Source: DATAEE01 sp036258175 (GTDB lineage Bacteria; Acidobacteriota; Vicinamibacteria; Vicinamibacterales; 2-12-FULL-66-21). Taken from it: 64,000 nt of DNA. The position numbers and the translations under genes were made by a program. The stretch covers positions 1 to 64,000 of the forward strand of contig DATAEE010000061.1 of the NCBI GenBank assembly GCA_036258175.1. The letters are read 5' to 3'. Of the stretch, positions 34,118 to 42,098 are shown piece by piece (position 1 is the stretch's first letter; each line of letters begins with the position of its first letter). The notes under the pieces were generated by a model. The model ran no database searches and was not told the origin of the DNA. It saw only the letters and a list, made by a program, of their open reading frames with translations.

Positions 34118-34645
34118 CTACTTCCCGACAGCCGCCCGCAGCCGCGCGAGATGGTGATAGCTGTGCCGAACCGCGTGATCTTCGAGAAAGAACTGGCATG
34201 TCAGCGGCGCATCGGCGTTGAGGGATATCGGAGCAGCTCGATTGAGCGCTTCGTCGCTGAGCGCGCGGATCGCGCCAGCCGCCGCGTCGCTGTTGCGCCG
34301 GAGAAGATCGAGCGCGTCCGACTTCGTCACCGCGTCGTAGTCGGCGGCGTGCGTGGCATTGATGGCGTTGACCTCCTTCGCCGTGACGCCCACGATCGGC
34401 TTGCCATCAGCGATCGTCAGCGCCAGCTGGATCTCGAGGGGGTACATGTTCGCGACGTGATGGACCGTCACGCCAACCTTGCGCCCGTCTTTCGGAACAC
34501 GTGTTTGCCACTCTTGTTCGGTGAGTGTGCCCGCAAACGCGGCCAGCGCACGGGCGCCCTGTTCGAGGCGATCGGCGAGCGCCTCGGCGCGCGCGCTTCG
34601 TGCTGCCGGCTTGACTGCCGAATCGGCCGATACCACACTGTTCAT
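34118..34645 (-). CDS. DinB-superfamily four-helix protein
   Basis: 175 residues from ATG 34645, with AAAGGA 9 nt upstream (an in-frame start at 34669 is less likely). The DinB/YfiT fold is indicated by LADRLEQGARALAAFAGTLT, then VGVTVHHVANMYPLEIQLAL with the metal-binding His, and the C-terminal FFLEDHAVRHSYHHLARLR with the other histidines. DinB-like proteins are metal-binding thiol transferases or of unknown role. Divergent from the AraC regulator and upstream of the methyltransferase at 33256-34089, so the AraC protein may control this pair. Confidence 0.8.
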   Translation of the reverse strand: MNSVVSADSAVKPAARSARAEALADRLEQGARALAAFAGTLTEQEWQTRVPKDGRKVGVTVHHVANMYPLEIQLALTIADGKPIVGVTAKEVNAINATHAADYDAVTKSDALDLLRRNSDAAAGAIRALSDEALNRAAPISLNADAPLTCQFFLEDHAVRHSYHHLARLRAAVGK

Positions 34646-34821
34646 GGAACCTGTCCTTTCGAATGTCATTCGGCTCTCTCGTCCTTGTGTTCTAAATACG
34701 GCGGGGACCGGCGTGGAGACATGAGCAGCCGTCCGATTTGGCTTGCCGGCCGTCCGGAAGTCGTTCCGGCATGGCCAAGCGTCCGAACGGCATGCCCGTG
34801 CGTCCGCGAGGGAGCAGCACG

Positions 34822-35805
34822 GTGAAGACCGACGTCCTCTCAGATGTGCTCCGTGCGGTCCGGCTGACCGGGGCGGTCTATTTCGACTTCGAATTCAGCT
34901 CGCCGTGGGTGGCCGAAACGCCTTCCGCGCGGGACATTGCCGCGGTCGTGATGCCTGGTGCGCAGCGGCTGATCGAGTACCACGCCGTCGCCCGGGGCGC
35001 GTGCTGGGGACACGCAGTCGGCCAGGAACCAATCCGTCTCGTCGAGGGAGACCTCATCGTGTTCCCGCAGGGCGACGCCCACGTGCTCTCGAGCGCACGC
35101 GGGATGCGAGGGGAACCGGACATGTCGATCTTCGTCCGCTCGTCGACGCTGCCGAAGGTTTACGAGCGTGGCGGCGGCGGCCCGGAACGCACGCGGCTCG
35201 TCTGCGGTTTTCTGGGATGCGACGATCAGCCGTACAACCCGCTGCTCGCTGCGCTGCCACGCACGATCCACCTCACCGCCGCGGATCCTCAGTCGACAAC
35301 CGGGTGGCTCGGCACGCTCGTCAACGCAGCCGTGAAGGAATCGGGCGTCGGGCGCGCGGGCGGGGAGAACATCCTGGCGCGCCTGTCCGAGCTGATGTTT
35401 GTCGAGGCCATTCGCCGGTACGTCGAGACGCTCTCACGCGACCAGAACGGATGGCTCGCAGGACTCCGCGACCCCGTCGTCGGACAGGCGCTCGGCGCGC
35501 TGCACGGTCAGGCGGACGACGCGTGGACCGTCGAACGGCTGGCCCGCGTCGTGGGCGTGTCCCGGTCGGTCCTCGCGGAGCGATTCACCGAGATGGTGGG
35601 CCATCCTCCAATGCAGTACCTCGCCTTGTGGAGGATGCAGCTCGCCTCGCGCCTGCTGACCGAAGGCCGCCACGTTGCCGAGGTCGCCGACGCCGTCGGC
35701 TACGAGTCGGAGGCGGCGTTCAGCCGCGCGTTCAAGAAGCTCGTCGGCCAGGCGCCGACGACGTGGCGGAGGGGCACTCCCGAGGCCCGCAGCGCCACTA
35801 CCTGA
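34822..35805 (+). CDS. AraC-family regulator with N-terminal cupin domain
   Basis: 327 residues from GTG 34822 (GGGAG upstream); an ATG at 34771 is possible but the extra residues are low-complexity. The N-terminal cupin_6 domain (residues about 1-185) shows DVLRAVRLTGAVYFDFEFSS, RGACWGHAVGQEPIRLVEGD and LIVFPQGDAHVL. The C-terminal AraC domain has two HTHs: WTVERLARVVGVSRSVLAER and GRHVAEVADAVGYESEAAFS, RAFKKLVGQAPTTWR. Proteins of this type are often tied to redox or quinone stress genes. It is divergent from the DinB gene; the 176-bp gap is the likely operator region. Confidence 0.9.
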   Translation: MKTDVLSDVLRAVRLTGAVYFDFEFSSPWVAETPSARDIAAVVMPGAQRLIEYHAVARGACWGHAVGQEPIRLVEGDLIVFPQGDAHVLSSARGMRGEPDMSIFVRSSTLPKVYERGGGGPERTRLVCGFLGCDDQPYNPLLAALPRTIHLTAADPQSTTGWLGTLVNAAVKESGVGRAGGENILARLSELMFVEAIRRYVETLSRDQNGWLAGLRDPVVGQALGALHGQADDAWTVERLARVVGVSRSVLAERFTEMVGHPPMQYLALWRMQLASRLLTEGRHVAEVADAVGYESEAAFSRAFKKLVGQAPTTWRRGTPEARSATT

Positions 35806-35909
35806 GCTGTATCGCAGTCGTTCTTCCTAGTCCTAAAGGCCAGATTGTTCCTCGAACAGTGCGGGCCTACACTCTCCTGTCCGCCGCGTGGCGAGAACGG
35901 AGGAGCACT

Positions 35910-36542
35910 ATGCGCCGTCAGCATTCGTTTCCGATCGTCGCGACCCTGTGGGTCGCCTCGGCTATCGTGGCCGGGGCGCAAGATGAGGGCGTCAAGCAGG
36001 TTCAGCAACTCGTCAAGCGGGCCAATTCAACGGTTGAAGCGATCAACGACGCGAAAGTTCAGCTGCAGAAAACGATGGCGGCGTATGACGCAGTCCTCGC
36101 CCCGGACACGACGGATCGACGCGGCGCGTACAAGAAATTGCAGAAGGAAATGGCGAATACCGAGAAAAAACGGGCGGACGTCGCCGAGCGTTCGAAGGAG
36201 ATGAACGCGCAGGCGGACACGGTCTTCAAGAATTGGGAGGGGTCGACGGCAGCCATCTCGGACCCGGCCCTTCAGAAGCGGAGCGAAGACCGGCTCGCGC
36301 AGACAAAAGAGCGGTTCGGCGCGATTCGCAACACCGGCCAGGAGGCGACCGAGCTGTACGCTCCGTTCATGAAGTCGCTGCAGGACCAGGTCACCTTCCT
36401 CGGCAACGATCTGAATGCGAGCGCGGTGGCAAGCCTTGCACCTGACGCCGCCAAATTGAAAGCTAACGCAACCGAGCTCTACGCCGCGATCGACAAGACA
36501 ACCGCGGCCGCGAACGCGAACATCGCAGCGCTGAAGCCTTAG
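35910..36542 (+). CDS. Exported coiled-coil protein, DUF2959-like
   Basis: 210 residues. ATG 35910 has GGAGGAG 5 nt upstream; the much longer open frame that continues upstream is antisense-like and rejected. A signal peptide (SFPIVATLWVASAIVAG, cleavage near AQD) is followed by continuous helix: VKQVQQLVKRANSTVEAIND, QKTMAAYDAVLAPD, EMANTEKKRADVAERSKEMN and ERFGAIRNTGQEATELYAPF. The all-alpha pattern with regular K/E/A resembles DUF2959 proteins. Periplasmic location is inferred. Function unknown; 11 bp separate it from the aldo-keto reductase gene. Confidence 0.78.
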   Translation: MRRQHSFPIVATLWVASAIVAGAQDEGVKQVQQLVKRANSTVEAINDAKVQLQKTMAAYDAVLAPDTTDRRGAYKKLQKEMANTEKKRADVAERSKEMNAQADTVFKNWEGSTAAISDPALQKRSEDRLAQTKERFGAIRNTGQEATELYAPFMKSLQDQVTFLGNDLNASAVASLAPDAAKLKANATELYAAIDKTTAAANANIAALKP

Positions 36543-36553
36543 TCCGCTGGCGG

Positions 36554-37513
36554 ATGACTCGATACGGAGCGATCGGCCTCGGCTGCATGGGCATGTCTGA
36601 GTTCTACGGACCCGCCGAAGACGCCACTTCAATTGCCGTCATCCATCGTGCCCTGGAGCTCGGGATCAGTTTGTTCGACACCGCCGACGCCTACGGCGTC
36701 GGCGCCAACGAAACGCTGGTTGGGCAGGCGCTCCGCGACAGGCGCGACCAGGCAATCATCGCGACGAAGTTCGGGTACGTCCGCGAGTCCGACGGCCGGT
36801 TCGTGGGCATCAACGGACGGCCCGAATACGTCCGTCAGGCGTGCGACGCGAGCCTGCGTCGGCTCGGCGTCGACGTCATCGACCTCTATTATCAGCACCG
36901 CGTCGACCCCGAGACGCCGATCGAAGACACGGTTGGCGCGATGGCGGATCTCGTCAACGCGGGCAAGGTTCGCCACCTCGGTCTCTCGGAAGCGGCGCCG
37001 GCGACGATTCGGCGCGCGCACGCCGTCCATCCGATTGCTGCGCTCCAGACCGAGCTCTCCTTGTGGTCGCGTGACCCGGAAGACGAGCTGTTGCCGCTCT
37101 GCGAGCAGCTGGGCATCACCTTCGTCGCGTACAGCCCACTCGGCCGCGGATTCCTGACCGGCGCAATCAAGCGCCCGGAGGATCTTGCGGCCGATGACTG
37201 GCGCCGCAACAACCCGCGATTCATGGGCGACAACTTCGAACGGAATCTCGAGCTCGTACGGGCGCTCGAAGCCATGGCCGCCCGAAAGCGCTGCACCGCG
37301 TCGCAGCTTGCGCTCGCATGGGTGCTCTCGCGCGGGAAGCACGTTGTTGCAATTCCAGGTACGAGGAGCGTCACCCGTCTCGCCGAGAATGCCGCTGCCG
37401 CACAGATTGCGCTGTCCCCCATCGAGCTCGCCGAGCTCGAGACGATCGTCCCCCGCGATGCCGCCGCCGGCACCCGCTACACCGAAGGGGGCATGAAGAC
37501 CGTCAACCGCTGA
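36554..37513 (+). CDS. Aldo/keto reductase
   Basis: 319 residues, NADPH-dependent (beta/alpha)8 barrel enzyme reducing aldehydes or ketones. The tetrad is D42 and Y47 (LFDTADAYGVGANE), K72 (IATKFGY) and H115 (LYYQHRVDP). Other blocks: VRHLGLSEAAPATIRRAH, ALQTELSLWSRD, VAYSPLGRGFLTG and IPGTRSVTRLAENAAA for cofactor binding. It resembles the AKR13 / YajO-like general reductase group. It follows the DUF2959-like gene by 11 bp. The stop is immediately before the MerR-type promoter of the next gene. Confidence 0.93.
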   Translation: MTRYGAIGLGCMGMSEFYGPAEDATSIAVIHRALELGISLFDTADAYGVGANETLVGQALRDRRDQAIIATKFGYVRESDGRFVGINGRPEYVRQACDASLRRLGVDVIDLYYQHRVDPETPIEDTVGAMADLVNAGKVRHLGLSEAAPATIRRAHAVHPIAALQTELSLWSRDPEDELLPLCEQLGITFVAYSPLGRGFLTGAIKRPEDLAADDWRRNNPRFMGDNFERNLELVRALEAMAARKRCTASQLALAWVLSRGKHVVAIPGTRSVTRLAENAAAAQIALSPIELAELETIVPRDAAAGTRYTEGGMKTVNR

Positions 37514-37517
37514 CGGC

Positions 37518-37548
37518 TTGACCCTGGAACGGTTCCAGCCTCTAGGAT
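37518..37548 (+). promoter_or_regulatory. MerR-type promoter/operator of the exported His-containing protein
   Basis: TTGACC (-35, 37518-37523), a 19-bp spacer holding the dyad CTGGAA-CGG-TTCCAG, and TAGGAT (-10, 37543-37548). A 19-bp spacer with a central dyad is the hallmark of promoters activated by MerR-family proteins. The closely related site at 41533-41563 lies in front of the merR gene. Confidence 0.8.
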
Positions 37549-37568
37549 GGCGTCAGAGGTGCCGAGTC

Positions 37569-38054
37569 ATGACCCGTTACGCATTGTGCGCGGCAATGTG
37601 CTTCCTGAGCGCTGGCCCATCCGCCCTCGCCCAGCACGACGCTGGACACCATGCCGCGATGCAACAACGTGGGCAACAGGCGATGGGGTTCGACCAGGAG
37701 AAATCTACGCACCACTTTCTGATTCACAAGAACGGTGGTGCGATCGAGATCACCGCGAAAGATCCGTCCGATCAAGCGCTCGCAGACGAAATTCGCGGCC
37801 ACCTTCGACATATCCGATCAGCATTCAGCGACGGCGACTTCGCACTCCCAGCCTTCATTCATGACAAGCCGCCGCCCGGCATCGACGTGTTGAAGGCACG
37901 CCGCGACCGGCTCACGTTTCGTTACGAGGATCTTCCGGCCGGCGGAAGGGTTCGGGTCACGACAGGCGACCCGGAGGCGCTCACCGCGCTGCACGCGTTC
38001 CTGAGATTTCAGATCACCGAGCACAAGACCGGCGATCCGCTCGAGCCGCGATGA
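37569..38054 (+). CDS. Exported protein under a MerR-type promoter, function unknown
   Basis: 161 residues from ATG 37569, preceded by GAGG at 37556. A signal peptide (TRYALCAAMCFLSAGPSALA) is followed by a histidine-containing mature N-terminus (QHDAGHHAAMQQRGQQAMGF) and a DQEKSTHHFLIH segment. The rest is a mixed fold with FRYEDLPAGGRVRVTTGD. The His- and Met-containing N-terminus could bind a soft or transition metal; this is inference. The promoter just upstream makes it a probable target of the MerR regulator at 41572, so a role in periplasmic metal handling is plausible. I do not recognise the family with certainty. Confidence 0.78.
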   Translation: MTRYALCAAMCFLSAGPSALAQHDAGHHAAMQQRGQQAMGFDQEKSTHHFLIHKNGGAIEITAKDPSDQALADEIRGHLRHIRSAFSDGDFALPAFIHDKPPPGIDVLKARRDRLTFRYEDLPAGGRVRVTTGDPEALTALHAFLRFQITEHKTGDPLEPR

Positions 38055-38066
38055 GCGGCTGACAGA

Positions 38067-38588
38067 TCACTCGTTACCGCGAAACCAGCAGAGGCCCTTG
38101 TAGCCAAACGCCGGGTTGCCTTCAGGGGTCAGGCTGGACTCGGTGAGCTGCAGTTCGCACCGTACCTTCGGCCCGGCAATGTGGTGGAACAGAAATACCT
38201 TGCCGGTCTCCTCGCCGGTGATAAGGTCGACCTCGAATCTGAACTGGTCGTCATGGATCATGACGGGCGCCGATCCGAGGATGGTCCCGGAATAAACCTG
38301 GTCGCCCGTGTTGACGAGCCTGCCGGCGACGAAGTCAAAGACCGACGTGACGTGATACAAGACACGTCCCTTCAGATCCCCCGTGAGCTCGACGATCTGC
38401 GTGCTTTTCACGATTTCTCCGATCGGTGTGGGCTCCACTGAGTGAACGAGAGCGGTGGTGAGATGGTCCACGCCGCTGCCTGAGACCGGCACAGCCTGGC
38501 CGCCGGTCTCGACGAGCCCGTTGGTGGATACGGGACAAGCGAGCGCGACGATGGCAGCCAGCGCGAGCGAACGAGAACGAGAACACAT
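38067..38588 (-). CDS. Conserved exported protein, beta-barrel-like, function unknown
   Basis: 173 residues from ATG 38588, with a strong AAGGAGG 8 nt upstream. The signal peptide is SRSRSLALAAIVALACPV; a cysteine lies near the cleavage region but the lipobox is poor. The mature part alternates strands (TALVHSVEPTPIGEIVKSTQ, IVELTGDLKGRVLYHVTSVF, DQVYSGTILGSAPVMIHDDQ, FRFEVDLITGEETGKVFLFH) and ends in a short Cys-containing piece (FGYKGLCWFRGNE). A lipocalin- or DUF3224-like small barrel is possible. Convergent with the exported protein at 37569; divergent from the TolB-TPR regulator. Confidence 0.7.
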   Translation of the reverse strand: MCSRSRSLALAAIVALACPVSTNGLVETGGQAVPVSGSGVDHLTTALVHSVEPTPIGEIVKSTQIVELTGDLKGRVLYHVTSVFDFVAGRLVNTGDQVYSGTILGSAPVMIHDDQFRFEVDLITGEETGKVFLFHHIAGPKVRCELQLTESSLTPEGNPAFGYKGLCWFRGNE

Positions 38589-38739
38589 GGTGAATCCTCC
38601 TTGCAATAGCTCCGAACGTACGAGCGCGCGCGAGGCAAGCCAAGATGACAAAGAAGGCCGGCCGCGGATGGCCCACTGTCAGCCGTCGTAGCCTCGCGCC
38701 GGCCGCGCCCGGTGGCGTCGCGCGCTAAAATGAGCCCAT

Positions 38740-40386
38740 TTGTCAGGCTCATCCGACGATCGGCTCGGTTCCTGGAAGGAAATCGCCGCGTACGTCGACC
38801 GCGGGGTCCGAACGGTGCGCCGCTGGGAGCGCGAAGAGGGCCTGCCGGTCCATCGGCACATGCACCGCGCGCAGGGCAGCGTTTACGCATACAAGTCCGA
38901 GATTGACCAGTGGCGTCGGACCGGCCGGCGTCGGAGCGCGCCGCGCGTGCCTGTCATCTCGCGTGCCGCCACTCCTCCAGCCGGATCGCCGACGTCGATC
39001 GCGGTGCTGCCTTTCACGAACCTGAGCACAGATCCGGCGAACGAGTATTTCGCGGACGGCCTGACTGACGAAGTGATCGCAGACTTGTCCAGGGTCCGTG
39101 CGCTTCGCGTCATTTCCCGGACGTCGTCGATGACGTTCAAGGCCACGACGAAAGATGTGAAGACGATCGCCCGTGAGCTCAGCGTTCAGTACGTTCTGGA
39201 GGGGACCGTGCGGCGGGCCGACGACCGGCTGCGGATCACCGCACAACTCATCGACGCCGGCGCAGACGACCATGTGTGGGCGGACAAATACGACGGGACG
39301 GTCGAAAACGTGTTCGCGATCCAGGAACGCCTCGCCCGCGTGATCGTTGATGCCCTCAAGCTGCGGCTCACATCTGATGAAGAGCGGCTGTTGTCGAACA
39401 GGCCGATTGCAAACGTCCACGCCTACGAGTGTTACCTCCAGGCGCGCCAGGAAGCCTTCCGATGGCGGGAGGACGCGATCGATCACGCCATTCAGCTCCT
39501 GCACAACGGGCTCGCGATCGTTGGCGAGAACACCGAGCTTCTCGCCGCTCTCGGCCGCGCTTATCTTCAATACCGGGAGGCGGGTATCGACTTCAGTCAG
39601 CGTCCGCTCGACGAGGCTCAGGCGTGTGTGCGGAAAATATTCGACATCGAGCCGCGCTCGGCGTCAGGATTGCAACTCCGCGGCTGGATCCGATACTCGA
39701 GCGGCGCGATCCAGGACGCCGTGCGCGATCTGAAAGCAGCGCTCGAACTCGCGCCGAGCAGTCCCGAGACGCTTTCGCTTCTCAGTAACTGTTACCTGAT
39801 ATCAGGGAAGGTCTCGGAAGCACGGCCGCTGATCGATCGTCTCCTGGCCGTGGATCCCTTGACGCCGCTGACGCGCTGCCTGCCCGGCTGGGCAGACATC
39901 CTGGAAGGCCGTGTGTCGGCAGCGGTGGAACCCTACCGCCAGATGTTCGCAATGGATCCTGGCAACCCGATGGCGCGCCTCTTTTACGTCTGGGTGCTCA
40001 CCGCCAATCGGGACGCAGCCGGCGTCCGCCGGATCGTCGAGAGCCTTCCGCCGCAGACGATCGACACCACGCCGGGCCGGTTAACTGTGTTCCTGTCGCA
40101 TGCACTGGCCGGGAAGCGAGAGGCGGCGCTGGCGATGGTCACCCCCGACATCGAAGCCGTTGCCAACGCCACGGATGTGTTTCCGAGGTTGCTCGCGCAG
40201 GGGTTCGCGATGACCGGCTTGCCCGACCGCGCGATACAGTGGCTTCGCATCTCCGTCGATCGAGGCTTCATCAACTACCCGTTTCTTGCGCGACACGATC
40301 CGTTTTTCACAAGCCTTCGGAGCGATCCGCGATTTCAGGAGCTGCTCGAGATCGTCCGACAGCGGTGCGAGCGGTTCGAGGCCTGA
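38740..40386 (+). CDS. One-component regulator with MerR/CadC-like HTH, TolB-type domain and TPRs
   Basis: 548 residues from TTG 38740. The first 60 residues are a DNA-binding domain (LGSWKEIAAYVDRGVRTVRR, WEREEGLPVHRH, VYAYKSEIDQWR) typical of acidobacterial TolB-like regulators. Residues about 85-210 are the TolB N-terminal/FlgO-like domain (SIAVLPFTNLSTDPANEYFA, DGLTDEVIADLSRVRALRVI, YVLEGTVRRADDRLRITAQL). TPR repeats fill the rest (LLAALGRAYLQYREAG, LKAALELAPSSPETLSLLSN). No transmembrane helix is seen. TAAAAT lies 8 nt before the TTG and no ribosome binding site is present, suggesting a leaderless transcript. The signal it senses is unknown. Confidence 0.87.
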   Translation: MSGSSDDRLGSWKEIAAYVDRGVRTVRRWEREEGLPVHRHMHRAQGSVYAYKSEIDQWRRTGRRRSAPRVPVISRAATPPAGSPTSIAVLPFTNLSTDPANEYFADGLTDEVIADLSRVRALRVISRTSSMTFKATTKDVKTIARELSVQYVLEGTVRRADDRLRITAQLIDAGADDHVWADKYDGTVENVFAIQERLARVIVDALKLRLTSDEERLLSNRPIANVHAYECYLQARQEAFRWREDAIDHAIQLLHNGLAIVGENTELLAALGRAYLQYREAGIDFSQRPLDEAQACVRKIFDIEPRSASGLQLRGWIRYSSGAIQDAVRDLKAALELAPSSPETLSLLSNCYLISGKVSEARPLIDRLLAVDPLTPLTRCLPGWADILEGRVSAAVEPYRQMFAMDPGNPMARLFYVWVLTANRDAAGVRRIVESLPPQTIDTTPGRLTVFLSHALAGKREAALAMVTPDIEAVANATDVFPRLLAQGFAMTGLPDRAIQWLRISVDRGFINYPFLARHDPFFTSLRSDPRFQELLEIVRQRCERFEA

Positions 40387-40395
40387 CTTGTTGCA

Positions 40396-41460
40396 TCACT
40401 GCGGCGCTGGCTGATCCTCGAGTATCCACGATTGAAGCAGCGTGTATGTGACCGCGAGAATAACCGGTCCGATGAACAGGCCGAGCACTCCGAAGCCGAC
40501 GATGCCGCCGATGACGCCTGCGACGATGAGGATTAGTGGCAGGTCGACGCCACGACGGATCAGCACGGGCTTGAGAACATTGTCCACGACCGCGACGAGA
40601 ATCGTGAAGGCAAGCAGCACGCTGCCCCAGAGGCTGCTGCCCGACCAGAAGAGCCAGATCACGGCGGGAAGCAACACGGGGAGCGGTCCCAGTTGCGCGA
40701 CGCACAGGATGAAGGTCAGCGCGAGTAGCAGGCCGGGCCGCGGCATACCGGTGAGCCACAGTCCGACTCCCGCGATGATCGATTCAACGAGGGCCGTGAC
40801 GATGACCCCCAGAGCCACACCGCGCACCGCCTGACCCGCCAGGCGAATCGTGTTCCGCCCATGCTCCTTACCGATGCGATGCGCGAACATCATCATGCCC
40901 CGCGCGGCTGCTTCACCATTCGTGTAGAGGATGGTTGCCAGGATGACGGTTAGCAGGAAATGGACGATCACGCTGCCCAATCCGCCCGTCATCGACAACG
41001 CAAGGCCCGCCGTTTCGCGTGCGAACGGCCGAAGCAGTTCCACAATTGCCTCCGGGCCGCCTGCGGCGAGCGTCTGCCATCGCGTGGTGAGTCGGGCGCC
41101 GACCCACGGTATCCCGTCCAACCAGGCTGGCGGCGATCCGATGCCGCGCGCGCTCACCGCCTGCACCAGGTCGGCAGCCTTGATGGCTGAGTCGAGCAGT
41201 ATGGTGACGGCCAGCGCAGATGGCACGATGAACGTTGCCAGCATCACGAGGGTCATGACAGCCGTTGCCGGAGCTCGGCGCCCGTGCATCCATTCCTGCA
41301 CCCGGAGCAACAGCGGCCACGTCGCGACGACGATCGTGGCGGCCCAGATCAACGCCCCCAGAAACGGCAGCAGCGTCCACAGGCTGCCCGTGATTAGCAC
41401 GGCGATGATCAGAATCACGAGAACTATTCGCGTGAGGTCGGTTTGGCCAGTCGTCTGCAT
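40396..41460 (-). CDS. AI-2E family transporter (membrane permease)
   Basis: 354 residues from ATG 41460, or 359 from ATG 41475. Eight hydrophobic segments follow the family pattern: two at the N-terminus (IVLVILIIAVLITGSLWTLL, PFLGALIWAATIVVAT), a soluble loop, then LTVILATILYTNGEAAARGM, GVALGVIVTALVESIIAGVG, the conserved block LCVAQLGPLPVLLPAVIWLF and the end VGFGVLGLFIGPVILAVTYT. The family includes autoinducer-2 exporters and Na+/H+ antiporters, but most members have no assigned substrate, so the name should not be read as proof of quorum sensing. Divergent from merR; the gap holds the MerR-type site. Confidence 0.9.
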   Translation of the reverse strand: MQTTGQTDLTRIVLVILIIAVLITGSLWTLLPFLGALIWAATIVVATWPLLLRVQEWMHGRRAPATAVMTLVMLATFIVPSALAVTILLDSAIKAADLVQAVSARGIGSPPAWLDGIPWVGARLTTRWQTLAAGGPEAIVELLRPFARETAGLALSMTGGLGSVIVHFLLTVILATILYTNGEAAARGMMMFAHRIGKEHGRNTIRLAGQAVRGVALGVIVTALVESIIAGVGLWLTGMPRPGLLLALTFILCVAQLGPLPVLLPAVIWLFWSGSSLWGSVLLAFTILVAVVDNVLKPVLIRRGVDLPLILIVAGVIGGIVGFGVLGLFIGPVILAVTYTLLQSWILEDQPAPQ

Positions 41461-41532
41461 GGAGCACGTCCTCATTCTCGAAATGCGCGGTTAGCATAAC
41501 GCCCTTCCGCGGAGTTCGGGATGACGAGTGGC

Positions 41533-41563
41533 TTGACCCTGGAGTGGTTCCACCCTTTACGAT
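41533..41563 (+). promoter_or_regulatory. MerR-type promoter/operator in front of merR
   Basis: TTGACC (41533-41538), a 19-bp spacer with the imperfect dyad CTGGAG-TGG-TTCCAC, and TACGAT (41558-41563). It differs from the site at 37518-37548 in only a few positions. The -10 ends 8 nt before the ATG at 41572, so merR is probably autoregulated and leaderless. Confidence 0.8.
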
Positions 41564-41571
41564 GAAGTCAG

Positions 41572-42039
41572 ATGACGATGCTTCGTGCGGGTGAAATTGC
41601 GCGGATGACCGGCGTCAGCACAGACACCGTGCGGTACTACGAGCGCCAGGGATTGCTGCCGCGTGTGCCGCGAAGCGCGAACGGGTATCGAAGCTATCCG
41701 GAATCCGCCGTGCAACGCATCGTCGTCATCCGGCGCGCGCTCGATGCAGGATTCTCGATCAAGGAATTGTCTCAGATATTTCGCGAGCGGGACGCCGGCG
41801 GCGCGCCGTGCCGCCGCGTTCTCGCCATCGGACGGGAGCGGCTAGGTGATCTTGAACGGCGGATCGATCAGCTGATCGCGCTGCGGGATGATTTGCGGGC
41901 CCTGCTGAAGGATTGGGAGGCGCGCGTCGGGCGGCTCGGCAGGAATGAGCGCGCCGGACTGCTCGATTCTCTCAGTGAGAGTCCGGCATCAGCCCGCGTC
42001 CGGTTTCCTCCAGCAGGGCAACGAAGAAGAACCATTTAG
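41572..42039 (+). CDS. MerR-family metal-responsive transcriptional regulator
   Basis: 155 residues. The N-terminal winged HTH (MLRAGEIARMTGVSTDTVRY, YERQGLLPRVPRSANGYRSY) and the following helix are classical MerR. The long dimerisation helix contains RERLGDLERRIDQLIALRDD and LRALLKDWEARV. The only cysteine, C80 in DAGGAPCRRVL, aligns with the metal-binding Cys79 of MerR/ZntR-type sensors; the second C-terminal cysteine pair of MerR, CueR and ZntR is absent, so metal binding may differ. ATG 41572 or ATG 41578 is the start; neither has a ribosome binding site. The adjacent copper ATPase is convergent. The second matching operator is 4 kb upstream at 37518. Confidence 0.9.
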   Translation: MTMLRAGEIARMTGVSTDTVRYYERQGLLPRVPRSANGYRSYPESAVQRIVVIRRALDAGFSIKELSQIFRERDAGGAPCRRVLAIGRERLGDLERRIDQLIALRDDLRALLKDWEARVGRLGRNERAGLLDSLSESPASARVRFPPAGQRRRTI

Positions 42040-42098
42040 CGGCTTCGCGCCAAGGTCTGCAATAGGACCTTCGTAGTAGTGTACGGCTGTGCGCGCGG

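Noticed and set aside
34743..35909. Upstream part of a 599-codon open frame ahead of the DUF2959-like gene
   Set aside because: Arg-rich shadow of the AraC gene in another frame; the signal peptide and ribosome binding site place the start at 35910.
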